A DNA stretch of 64,000 nt from Myxococcota bacterium (GTDB lineage: Bacteria; Myxococcota_A; UBA9160; UBA6930). Where the stretch lies: positions 62,001 to 126,000 of the forward strand of contig JANQOX010000012.1 in the NCBI GenBank assembly GCA_028285625.1, written 5' to 3'. Positions within the stretch are counted from its first letter, which is position 1. Each line of letters begins with the position of its first letter. The translations under genes were made by a program, and so were the position numbers. The notes under the pieces were generated by a model. It did not search any database. It worked only from the letters and a program-made list of their open reading frames with translations, and was not told the DNA's origin. This document shows, one piece after another, positions 33,462 to 40,414 of this stretch.

Positions 33462-33914
33462 ATGGTGATGCAGCGACACGCTCGCTACCCGGTCGCCGTC
33501 CACGTCTTCCTGCTTCGCGACGACTCGGTTCTCCTGCTGCGCCGCAGCAACACCGGGTTCGAAGACGGACGCCTCAGCGTCGTGGCGGGCCATGTGGAGC
33601 CGGGCGAGTCGGTCACGGCAGCGGCCATCCGCGAGACACACGAGGAGGTCGGCATCGGGCTTGCGGCCTCGAGGCTCCGCGCCGTGGGGGTGATGCATCG
33701 CAGGTCGAGCGAAGGCCGGATCGACTTCTTCTTCGCAAGCGAGATCGCGGGCGAACAGCCCCGTAACGCGGAGCCCGGCAAGTGCTCGGAGATTCTCTGG
33801 GCTCCCATCGCGGACCCGCCGTCCGACACGATCCCCTACGTGCGCGCGGCACTGGCGAACTACCGCGAAGGCCGGTGGTTCGACACGTTCGGCTGGTGCG
33901 AGGACGATTCCTAG
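33462..33914 (+). CDS. NUDIX hydrolase
   Basis: A 150-residue NUDIX protein. The box at about residues 39-61 reads G-x5-E-x7-REThEEVGI and fits the consensus fully, starting VVAGHVEPGES. The N-terminus RYPVAVHVFLLRDDSVLLLRR and the end WFDTFGWCEDDS match the small MutT/NUDT1-like group often annotated as dNTP or NDP-sugar hydrolases. The start at ATG 33462 is the most compact option; GTG 33441 would add seven residues. The substrate is not deducible. It is unrelated in detail to the NUDIX gene at 963. Confidence 0.85.
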   Translation: MVMQRHARYPVAVHVFLLRDDSVLLLRRSNTGFEDGRLSVVAGHVEPGESVTAAAIRETHEEVGIGLAASRLRAVGVMHRRSSEGRIDFFFASEIAGEQPRNAEPGKCSEILWAPIADPPSDTIPYVRAALANYREGRWFDTFGWCEDDS

Positions 33915-34067
33915 CCGGGACTTCGGCGCGCTCGGCGAAGCGACGGCCCGCACCGGGGTCGGCTCTGGTACCGTGGTGGGGCCGATCCAGGTGCGTGTCG
34001 GTGGCCTGGACCAGGCCCTGGCGGGGAGCCCGCACCCGACACGTCATTCGGCGGACGGGAGGCTCAG

Positions 34068-34568
34068 GTGACGCTCGGCGAGCTTGGAGACCTCGGCGAC
34101 TTCCTCGGTGGTATCGGGGTCGTCATCACGCTTGCCTACCTCGCGATCCAGATCCGCAAGAACACGCAGTCGGTCCGCGCGGCGGCGCTCGACTCGATCT
34201 CGACGTCCATCTCGGAGTTCATGGACCGCATCGCGCAGGACCCAGATCTCACCCGCTTGTGGTTCGACGGCCTCTCCGGTGAGGTCGACCTGTCGAAGAC
34301 GGACTACCGCCGATTCACGCTGCTCCTGATCTCCCTGGTGCGCCGGTGGGAGAACGCGTTCCACCAGGGGCGGGCGGGCACGCTCGAGTCCGCCGCGTGG
34401 GTGGGCATGCGAGAGGGGCTTGCCACGGTGTTCTCTTCCCCGGGTGCGCGGGCTTGGTGGACGGACGCGCGGCAGCTCTTCTCGCCGGCCTTCGTCGCAG
34501 TCGCCGAGCAGGCGATGAACGACGATCGGCGGCCGGGCACACGGGCGCCCGAGCCCCGTGGCGGCTGA
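34068..34568 (+). CDS. YLAxQIRxNT-family membrane-anchored protein, copy 3
   Basis: A GTG-start, 166-residue protein: LGDFLGGIGVVITLAYLAIQIRKNT at the N-terminus and SSPGARAWWTDARQLFSPAF near the end. The residues 45-120 are helical and poorly conserved among copies. A GGGAGG ribosome site precedes it. About 95 bases upstream lies TGGTACCGT (33966-33974), inside what may be the last trace of an attC. Function unknown. Confidence 0.75.
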   Translation: MTLGELGDLGDFLGGIGVVITLAYLAIQIRKNTQSVRAAALDSISTSISEFMDRIAQDPDLTRLWFDGLSGEVDLSKTDYRRFTLLLISLVRRWENAFHQGRAGTLESAAWVGMREGLATVFSSPGARAWWTDARQLFSPAFVAVAEQAMNDDRRPGTRAPEPRGG

Positions 34569-34592
34569 ACGCGGACCGCAGCCGACGAGCCG

Positions 34593-34732
34593 TCGTAGCA
34601 GGCGCGACAACGCCATTCGGGTTTCGATCGTGGTTGCACCGCGGGCCGTGGTATCGTGCTGGCCTCGCGCTCCGCGGCGGCGGCGCTGATGGCCAGTGGC
34701 CTCGTCCGGCGCTGGGCGCCGATCTGTTGGCC
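34593..34732 (+). other. attC site 13 (divergent)
   Basis: TCGTAGC followed by AGGCGC at 34593 resembles the GTGTAGCAGGCCG start of site 9. The 3' half GCGCTGGGCGCCGATCT ends in GTTGGCC (34726-34732). TGGTATCGT lies at 34649-34657. It separates copies 3 and 4 of the YLAxQIR family. Confidence 0.55.
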
Positions 34733-34740
34733 GATGACGC

Positions 34741-35238
34741 GTGACGATTCAGGATCTCGGTAGCCTTGGCGAGCTGATCGCGGCGATCGCCACGATCGCG
34801 ACGCTTGTGTACCTGGCGCTGCAGATCAGGGGAAACGCCGCATCCGTGCGCGCAGAAGCGCGCCGCGCGTTCGACACCGACCTGAACGAGGCAATCAGGC
34901 AGATCGGCGGGAACCCAGAGGTCGCGCAGCTGTTCTTGCGGGGCCTCGGCAGGCCGGACGAACTCGATTCAGAGCAGAGCTTCCGGTTCCAACTCTTCAT
35001 GAGCCACTTCTTCTCTCAGCAAGACACGGCCTGGAAGGAGGTCCGTCTAGGCACGATGTCGGAGAGGGAGCTCTCCGAGAGCGTCGATCGCAGCCGCCCG
35101 TTCCTCGAGTCGCCCGGCGGCCGCGCATGGTGGCAGGCGCATTCGCGCATCTTCTCGATGGAGTTCCGGCAGTACTTCGAGTCGACGGTGCCCGCCCTGG
35201 TCGATCCCGACGGCAACCGGCCCTCCTCCGGGCCATAG
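34741..35238 (+). CDS. YLAxQIRxNT-family membrane-anchored protein, copy 4
   Basis: A GTG-start, 165-residue protein. The membrane helix LIAAIATIATLVYLALQIRGN is followed by ASVRAEARRAFD; the C-terminal motif is SPGGRAWWQAHSRIFSMEF. It begins 8 bases after the core of attC site 13, the spacing usual for a cassette gene. Function unknown. The next gene starts 16 bases on, without an attC between them. Confidence 0.75.
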   Translation: MTIQDLGSLGELIAAIATIATLVYLALQIRGNAASVRAEARRAFDTDLNEAIRQIGGNPEVAQLFLRGLGRPDELDSEQSFRFQLFMSHFFSQQDTAWKEVRLGTMSERELSESVDRSRPFLESPGGRAWWQAHSRIFSMEFRQYFESTVPALVDPDGNRPSSGP

Positions 35239-35254
35239 AGCCGAGGCCGCACCC

Positions 35255-35755
35255 ATGGATCAACTCGAGGCGCTCGTCGGAGCAAGCCAACTGGGCCTGG
35301 CGCTCTCCGGGTTCGCGGGGGTGGTCTTTGCCCTCTCTGGGCGTGAGGCCATCGCCCTTCCCGAGAACCGCCACCGCCTGCGGGTGCTTCTCCAGAACGG
35401 GCTCGCCGCCTGCTTCCTTTCGCTCGTCCCGCAGGTCCTGTGGGGCCTCGTCCCACCCCGGGAGGTATGGGTCGCCTCGAGCAGCGCCCTCCTACTCTAC
35501 TGCTCCGCCGCCACCGCTCTGGACTGGCGACAGGCGTCCAGGGACCGGGCCGCGGACGCAACCGTTTCACGACGAATCTCGCGCTTGATCGTCGTCTCGG
35601 GCACCGTCGGGGCCGTCCTCATTGGCGCGTTGCAGATCGCGAACATCATCCTCTGGAGAAACTTCAACGCGTTCTTCCTGGGGATCGTGTTCGTTCTGCT
35701 CACCGCCGGCATCATGTTCATCCGGCTTCTTACCGCCAGGCAATCGGCCGAGTAG
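35255..35755 (+). CDS. Small membrane protein of the 'SGFAGV' cassette family (166 aa)
   Basis: A 166-residue integral membrane protein with about five hydrophobic segments. The N-terminus LGLALSGFAGVVFALSGREA, followed by ENRHRLRVLLQNGL, is the family signature shared in part with the genes at 18731 and 25371. There is no catalytic motif. It directly follows copy 4 of the YLAxQIR family, suggesting a two-gene cassette. A remnant GTCGTTGCCGCGAACG after the stop may be a lost attC. Confidence 0.7.
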   Translation: MDQLEALVGASQLGLALSGFAGVVFALSGREAIALPENRHRLRVLLQNGLAACFLSLVPQVLWGLVPPREVWVASSSALLLYCSAATALDWRQASRDRAADATVSRRISRLIVVSGTVGAVLIGALQIANIILWRNFNAFFLGIVFVLLTAGIMFIRLLTARQSAE

Positions 35756-35807
35756 GTCGTTGCCGCGAACGTACTGGGGCCGCAACTCGAGAATGGGAGC
35801 ATCGTCG

Positions 35808-36167
35808 ATGACACTCGCAGAAATCGCTCAACGCACGTGGGACTCGGTCGCGGCCGGAGACATGGACGCCCTCGTCGCGGACTACACGGACGACATGATC
35901 TTCGTCATGCCTGGCCAGACCGACATCATCCGCGGCGTTCGGGACTTCCGGGCGGCGGTCGAGAATCTCGGCGCCGCCGTGCCCACCGGGTTCGAGATCA
36001 CCGGCCTCCGCCAGATCGAAGGTGACGGCGAGGTCGTGACCATCTGCGATTGGAAGTCGGATCGCGTCGAGGCATCGCAGCTCGCCGCGCTGTTCCGCTT
36101 TCGGGGTGACAAGATCTTCGAAGAGCGCTGGTTCGTGGACACGGAACAGTGGAAGGGCGCCTTCTGA
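35808..36167 (+). CDS. SnoaL/NTF2-like protein
   Basis: The ATG at 35808 is chosen over 35793 because GGGAG lies 8 bases before it. The 119-residue chain, with MTLAEIAQRTWDSVAAGDMD, ALVADYTDDMIFVMPGQTD and IFEERWFVDTEQW, fits the alpha+beta cone of SnoaL-like/NTF2-like proteins, which include isomerases, dehydratases and many proteins of unknown role. No catalytic residues can be assigned. It precedes a methyltransferase by 22 bases. Confidence 0.7.
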   Translation: MTLAEIAQRTWDSVAAGDMDALVADYTDDMIFVMPGQTDIIRGVRDFRAAVENLGAAVPTGFEITGLRQIEGDGEVVTICDWKSDRVEASQLAALFRFRGDKIFEERWFVDTEQWKGAF

Positions 36168-36189
36168 CTTCGGTAGCCGCCCGAGCGCC

Positions 36190-36942
36190 ATGGAAGCCGA
36201 CGAGCTGACGCTGATGTTCGAGCTGTTCGAGGCGACGCCTCGGCAGGGGCCTGGCAGCGTCGCGAGCACCCGGCGCGCGCTGCGCTCGTTGCCCGAGGGG
36301 CTACGGGTGGCGCGCGCACTCGATCTCGGCTGCGGCACCGGGGGTTCCACGCTCGTGCTCGCCGAGGAGACGGGCGCCCAGGTCACGGCGGTCGACATCC
36401 ATGCGCCGTTTCTCGACACCCTCCGATCCCAGGCCGAGCAACGCGGGTTGGGCGACCGCATCACGACGGTCGTCGGAGACATGGCAGACACCGGGTCGCT
36501 GGACTCCGGCTACGACCTGCTGTGGGCCGAGGGCAGTGCCTACTCGATCGGCTTCGAGGCCGCCTTGCGTGGATGGCGATCTCTCTTGCGGCCCGGCGGC
36601 TGCCTGGTGCTGACCGAGCTCGCGTGGTTCGTGCCCGAACCCTCCCCGCCAGCGCGTGCGTTCTTTGCCGACGAGTACCCCGACATGCAGGGCGAGGCCA
36701 TGCGCATCGAGCAGGCCCGGGCTGCGGGCTATGAGGTCGTCGATTCGTTTCGCCTGCCCCCAGGCGACTGGCATGCGTACTACGCGGGTGTGGCGAACGC
36801 GCTGACGGACGCGATCGCGCGACATGGGGATCGGGACCTCTACGCCTCTCTCCGCCGCGAGCAGCAGACCTACGAGACCTACGGCGATGAGTACGGCTAC
36901 CTGTGCCTCGTCCTCCAGGCGGGAGATGCCAGCGGCGAGTAG
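36190..36942 (+). CDS. Class I SAM-dependent methyltransferase
   Basis: A 250-residue protein: SAM motif I ALDLGCGTGGSTLVLAEETG near residue 42, then VTAVDIHAPFLDTL and LLRPGGCLVLTELAWF. The N-terminal ELFEATPRQGPGSVASTRRA is common in a subgroup of small-molecule methyltransferases. It is not closely similar to the methyltransferase at 32012. Substrate unknown; no attC flanks it. Confidence 0.85.
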   Translation: MEADELTLMFELFEATPRQGPGSVASTRRALRSLPEGLRVARALDLGCGTGGSTLVLAEETGAQVTAVDIHAPFLDTLRSQAEQRGLGDRITTVVGDMADTGSLDSGYDLLWAEGSAYSIGFEAALRGWRSLLRPGGCLVLTELAWFVPEPSPPARAFFADEYPDMQGEAMRIEQARAAGYEVVDSFRLPPGDWHAYYAGVANALTDAIARHGDRDLYASLRREQQTYETYGDEYGYLCLVLQAGDASGE

Positions 36943-36989
36943 GCCAGCTCGGCGCGCGGCTGGGCTACCGTGAGTGAAGAGGGCTGCGC

Positions 36990-37115
36990 GTGAACTGGGA
37001 AGCCGTCGGAGCGATTGCCGAGCTCGTTGGCGCCACGGGCGAGCTGGTCGACTCGCTTCTACCGGCGAACCCGGCGGCAAGCGCCGACCCTTCCGACGTG
37101 CCGAGGCGCACATGA
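36990..37115 (+). pseudogene. YLAxQIR-family remnant (copy 5, truncated)
   Basis: A GTG start in the same GCGCGTGAACTGGGA context as copies 1 and 2 gives MNWEAVGAIAELVGATGEL. The membrane helix is then broken and the frame ends after 41 residues without the YLAxQIR or WW motifs. It looks like the 5' end of a family member joined to unrelated sequence by deletion or recombination. Confidence 0.6.
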
Positions 37116-37321
37116 CGAACCGAGAGGGCCCGGACACCCGCTTCTCGAAGCACGAGGCCCACCCTTTCGAACCCGGATCCGAGCAGGAACCCGGGAAGCC
37201 GCCGCGTTGCGGGCGGTGTGGCGAGCGCCGCGAACAGATCCGACACCACCCCACGCGAATCGCAGCGGCCTGCCTGCTTCGAGGGCTGGAGCCCGCGTCT
37301 GTCCTGGGTGATCGCAGGTAG
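37112..37321 (+). CDS. Small protein with C-x2-C motif (69 aa)
   Basis: An ATGA overlap with the preceding remnant starts a 69-residue frame: a polar N-terminus, then PPRCGRCGERREQIRHHPTR with a single C-x2-C and two His, which could bind zinc. There is no family I recognise and no good ribosome site, so this may be a chance frame behind the truncated gene. Confidence 0.3.
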   Translation: MTNREGPDTRFSKHEAHPFEPGSEQEPGKPPRCGRCGERREQIRHHPTRIAAACLLRGLEPASVLGDRR

Positions 37322-37337
37322 CGGGAGCGCGACAGCC

Positions 37338-38048
37338 GTGGAGCGGGCGGAGTTCGAGAGAGAGGTCGGTGCCGCCGCCGTGCTCTTCTCGCCCTTCATC
37401 GGCCTCTTCCTCGTGCTCTGGGCGATGGCACCCCCGACGGCGGCGCATCGCTTGGCTTCGGACCCCCTGATCCAACTGGTGGACGCGGCCGCTGGGCTGT
37501 GGGCGATTCCGCTGCTCACGGCCCTTCCGGTGGCCGCGTGGGTTGCGGCGTCTCCGCCATCGGGGGCTGTGCTCTCGAGGGGCTTGCGCGGAGCGCTGGC
37601 GGGCGCGGGCCTGGCGGCGGTCGGCCTGCTGGTGCTGCGCCTGGTCTTCGGACCCACGCTCCCCGACTTCGTGCCCCCTGAAGAGAGCGCCCTGGCAGGG
37701 ATCACGCTGGGAGTCGGTGCCGGGATTCTCGAAGAGGCCGTATTCCGGTTCGGCGTGCTCGCGACGACCTTCATCGTGGCGCGCCGGTTCTGGCCCTCGA
37801 AGCGGGCCGCTGCCCTGGCGGTGGTCGTGACCGCCCTCGCGTTCGCGCTCTCCCACGAGTTGGGCCCGGGAGCGGGCCCCTTCGACGCGGGCTTCTTTGC
37901 GACGCGGCTGATCGTGCCGGGCGCCTTCATGAGCGTGCTCTTCCTGCGAGTGGGTCCGTCCTTCCTCGTGACGCTGCACGCTGCGGCGCATGTGGGCATC
38001 GCGCTCCTGTTCGACGGCCCTCAGCCGACCGTCTGGGGCCTCGTCTAG
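37338..38048 (+). CDS. CPBP-family intramembrane metalloprotease
   Basis: A GTG-start, 236-residue protein with six to seven hydrophobic segments. The CPBP/Abi signature is present: ILEEAVFRFGVLATT (EExxxR), AFALSHELG and LHAAAHVGIALL, which supply the Glu/His metal ligands. Relatives include Rce1 CAAX protease and bacterial bacteriocin-immunity or self-protection proteins. It lies in the cassette-like zone without recognisable attC sites. The target is unknown. Confidence 0.85.
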   Translation: MERAEFEREVGAAAVLFSPFIGLFLVLWAMAPPTAAHRLASDPLIQLVDAAAGLWAIPLLTALPVAAWVAASPPSGAVLSRGLRGALAGAGLAAVGLLVLRLVFGPTLPDFVPPEESALAGITLGVGAGILEEAVFRFGVLATTFIVARRFWPSKRAAALAVVVTALAFALSHELGPGAGPFDAGFFATRLIVPGAFMSVLFLRVGPSFLVTLHAAAHVGIALLFDGPQPTVWGLV

Positions 38049-38137
38049 TGCGTGCTCGCCCCAATCTCCCCACCCCATCCAAGGGCCTACGGCGGCCTAG
38101 CATCGATGCGGCCCAAGGCGCGCCGTGACGGACCCCG

Positions 38138-38146
38138 TGGTACCGT
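38138..38146 (+). promoter_or_regulatory. Extended -10-like motif TGGTACCGT
   Basis: TGGTACCGT has the TGnTANNNT form of an extended -10 and lies 34 bases before the ATG at 38180. The same motif sits in the loops of most attC sites. No good -35 box is visible. Confidence 0.35.
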
Positions 38147-38179
38147 GCCACGTGCGGTGCTTCGACCTTGGAGGAGCAC

Positions 38180-38557
38180 ATGAGCGGCACCACCCGGGCG
38201 CGCTGGCTTCGAATCACGGCCTGGTTTCTCGCGGTGACCTACGGTCTCGGGGCCGTCTTCACGACGTTTGCGGAGCTTCAGAGCGGGGCGCTCTCCGAGC
38301 GGCTCGGGGTCCCGTCCGAGCTGATCGTGATCTCGTCGGCCGTTCAACTCGTGTGTGCCCCGGCCCTGTTCGTGCGCCGTCTGGCACCGTGGGCAGCGCT
38401 GGCGCTCACGGTGATCACCGCCGGCGCGATCGGCGTCCACTGGAGCGCGGGCGAGCCCGCCCGATCCATCCCTGCCGTGCTCTACACGGGGCTGCAGGTG
38501 TGGTTCGGCATGGCGAGCCGCGGTGCGAACGCCGCCCCCGCGGACTCACCATCGTGA
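38180..38557 (+). CDS. Small four-helix membrane protein, DoxX-like
   Basis: A 125-residue protein, ATG at 38180 after GAGGAG, with four hydrophobic segments (WFLAVTYGLGAVFTTFAEL, LIVISSAVQLVCAPALFVRR, LALTVITAGAIGVHW and VLYTGLQVWFGMA). The layout is like DoxX/DUF4345-type proteins, but no diagnostic motif is certain. Function unknown. It precedes the reductase gene by 55 bases. Confidence 0.6.
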   Translation: MSGTTRARWLRITAWFLAVTYGLGAVFTTFAELQSGALSERLGVPSELIVISSAVQLVCAPALFVRRLAPWAALALTVITAGAIGVHWSAGEPARSIPAVLYTGLQVWFGMASRGANAAPADSPS

Positions 38558-38612
38558 GCGACGAGACCCGGGGAGAGGGAGCTCCCGCCGCGCCGCCCAT
38601 GGAGAAGCGAAA

Positions 38613-39200
38613 TTGCGCAAGCTCGCTCTGCTGACGTTCCTGACACTCGACGGAGTGATGCAGGCACCGAGCGACCCGGGCGAAGACCCCTCGGACGGGT
38701 TTGCGGCGGGCGGCTGGGCACGGCCCTGGTGGGACGAAGTGATGGCCCAGGTGGCAGTAGAAGCGATGGCCGAACCCTACGATCTCTTGCTCGGCCGCAA
38801 GACCTACGAGTCGTTCGCACGCAGCTTCGAAGGCGCCGATCTGGGCGACCCGGTGGCGCGCAAGCTGAACGATGCCACCAAGCACGTCGTGACGTCTCGC
38901 TCGAGCGAACTCCGCTGGATCCACTCGCGTCGCGTGGAGGGCGAGGTCGGTACCGCGGTCTCGCAACTCAAAGCCCAGGACGGACCGCTCCTCCAGGTTC
39001 ACGGGAGCTGGCAGCTCGCGCAGGCCCTCATTGCGCACGACCTGGTCGACGAACTCCGGCTCTGGGTGTTCCCGGTCGTCGTGGGGGGCGGCAAGCGCTT
39101 GTTCGAAGGTGGGCAGCCGGCGCGCCAGCTCTCGTTGCTGCGTAGCGCGAGAACGCCGGGTGGCGCCGTGATGGCCATCTACGAGCGGGCGGCCGGGTAG
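38613..39200 (+). CDS. Dihydrofolate reductase-fold (RibD C-terminal) protein
   Basis: A TTG-start protein of 195 residues with GGAG 8 bases before the start. The fold markers are FLTLDGVMQAPSDPGED at the N-terminus, LLLGRKTYESFARSF, LQVHGSWQLAQALIAHDLVD and LRLWVFPVVVGGGKRLF. These match the widespread RibD_C/YyaP-YwjB family, NADPH-dependent reductases related to DHFR and to RibD. Most members have no known substrate. It is 5 bases upstream of the next gene, so the two are likely co-transcribed. Confidence 0.85.
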   Translation: MRKLALLTFLTLDGVMQAPSDPGEDPSDGFAAGGWARPWWDEVMAQVAVEAMAEPYDLLLGRKTYESFARSFEGADLGDPVARKLNDATKHVVTSRSSELRWIHSRRVEGEVGTAVSQLKAQDGPLLQVHGSWQLAQALIAHDLVDELRLWVFPVVVGGGKRLFEGGQPARQLSLLRSARTPGGAVMAIYERAAG

Positions 39201-39205
39201 CTCAC

Positions 39206-39790
39206 GTGGAGGTCGTGGGGGCCACGACCTGCGACGAAGCGGTGCTCGCGTTCCTGCGCGCCGAGCTCGATTCGCCGACCGAGGGCGATCGGGTGAGACG
39301 GACCGTCGCCGACCTGGGCGTGGCCGCGACCGTGATCACGCACCCCGACGCAGGAGACGCCGAGCAGGCCGAGTTGCGGTGGTCGATCTTCCAGGCCTAC
39401 CGAGGCGGCGAGCGCCTGTTCGAAGGGCTCCCGCTCCGCGACCTGGCGTGGCACCGGGCCGCGCTCAGCGAGTGCAGCCTGCGCGAACGCGTCCGGACGT
39501 GCCGGCACGGCTACGAGTCGCGCTTTGGCACGCGCAAGCCAGCCGAAGTGGCTGCAGCGATCGACCAGCGAACTCCGGACGAGCCGAACGGGGTGATGGC
39601 GCGCGTGCGCAGCGGCGATGTGCTGGAGCCGCCGCTGCTCGTGGCGGCTACGCCCCAAGCGAACCGGCTCGTCATCCTCGAGGGTCACAACCGGCTGATC
39701 GCCTACCTTCGAGATCCCGAGGGTGTTGCGTTCCCCATTCCCGTCTTCGTCGGGATCGCACCCTGGGTCGCGAACTGGCACCAATGGTAG
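39206..39790 (+). CDS. Unrecognised protein with ParB/Srx-like 'LEGHNRLIAY' motif
   Basis: A GTG-start, 194-residue protein. The only familiar element is near residue 160, RLVILEGHNRLIAYLRDPEG, which resembles the GxxR-type loop of the ParB/sulfiredoxin fold (xEGHxRxxAY) seen in ParB-like nucleases and kinases. The first 130 residues match nothing I know. It follows the DHFR-fold gene by 5 bases. I propose no function. Confidence 0.6.
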   Translation: MEVVGATTCDEAVLAFLRAELDSPTEGDRVRRTVADLGVAATVITHPDAGDAEQAELRWSIFQAYRGGERLFEGLPLRDLAWHRAALSECSLRERVRTCRHGYESRFGTRKPAEVAAAIDQRTPDEPNGVMARVRSGDVLEPPLLVAATPQANRLVILEGHNRLIAYLRDPEGVAFPIPVFVGIAPWVANWHQW

Positions 39791-39825
39791 GCACGCGCCC
39801 GCCCCGGCTCTTACGCGCCTCACTC

Positions 39826-39834
39826 TGGTAGCCT
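39826..39834 (+). promoter_or_regulatory. Extended -10-like motif TGGTAGCCT
   Basis: TGGTAGCCT lies 25 bases before the GTG of the cupin gene at 39859, a spacing that suits a promoter with a short leader containing the GGGAGG ribosome site. Confidence 0.4.
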
Positions 39835-39858
39835 CGCGGCTCGACAGGGAGGCACCTC

Positions 39859-40296
39859 GTGTCCGAGACCCGTCTGCTTCATGACTCGCAGGTGCCCGTC
39901 ACGACGGGCCTGCCGGACAAGTGGCGCGACGCCATCCAGCCCGAGCGGTTCGAGGGCAAGCACGAGGCCCAGCTCGCCAAGGCCGTGGGCGTCACCCAGT
40001 TCGGCGTGAACCGCGTCACCCTCGACCCGGGGGCGATCTCGTCGCTTCGGCATTGGCACGAGGCCGAGGACGAACTGGTCTACGTGCTTTCGGGCGAGCC
40101 CACCCTGGTGGACGACGACGGGCGCCACCCTTTGCGGCCGGGCAGCATCGTTGGGTTCGTGGCCGGCGTTGCCAACGCCCACCATCTGATGAACGAGGCG
40201 TCGGAGCCGGCGGTGCTGCTGGTCGTGGGTTCGCGGCGACGCGGCGAAGACACGGTGCACTACCCTGACGACCCGCTCGGGCCGATTCGGCGATAG
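39859..40296 (+). CDS. Cupin-domain protein
   Basis: A GTG-start, 145-residue protein with a single cupin barrel: LRHWHEAEDELVYVLSGEPT (motif 1, with two His and a Glu) near residue 60, and GSIVGFVAGVANAHHLMNE (motif 2). Metal ligands are therefore present. Small single-domain cupins of this type are dioxygenase-, isomerase- or sugar-binding-like, and most are uncharacterised. The ribosome site GGGAGG is close to the start. It is the last gene of the cassette-like accessory zone. Confidence 0.85.
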   Translation: MSETRLLHDSQVPVTTGLPDKWRDAIQPERFEGKHEAQLAKAVGVTQFGVNRVTLDPGAISSLRHWHEAEDELVYVLSGEPTLVDDDGRHPLRPGSIVGFVAGVANAHHLMNEASEPAVLLVVGSRRRGEDTVHYPDDPLGPIRR

Positions 40297-40414
40297 CCGG
40301 GATCGGGGAGAGCACCGCGGCTGCGGCCAGTCGGCGTACTAGGGTTTCACCGGAGGCGTCTCGGCCCGACGGCGCGCAGTCCGAACGCGAATCACTTGAG
40401 ATAAGCTCGCGCCC

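Larger units (their letters stand above)
19236..34732 (+). mobile_element. Integron gene-cassette array without visible integrase
   Basis: At least twelve attC sites of 125-141 bp in the same orientation separate one- or two-gene cassettes. Typical 5' ends are GCCCAAC/GCCTAAC followed by AAGGCGTTGCAGC. Typical 3' ends are GCTGAACGCCGATCC followed by GTTGGGC or GTTAGAC. These match the RYYYAAC...GTTRRRY core rules and fold as long imperfect hairpins. Most genes read in the attC direction; three are on the other strand (19420, 19728, 29549). No tyrosine recombinase with the integron-specific insert is encoded in the window, so this is an integrase-less cluster or a distal segment. Decayed remains extend to about 40 kb. 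Confidence 0.85.

Noticed and set aside
18469..40400. Integron integrase (intI) gene or attI site
   Set aside because: I looked for a tyrosine recombinase with the integrase-specific insert and the R-H-R-Y set on both strands; none of the reading frames fits.
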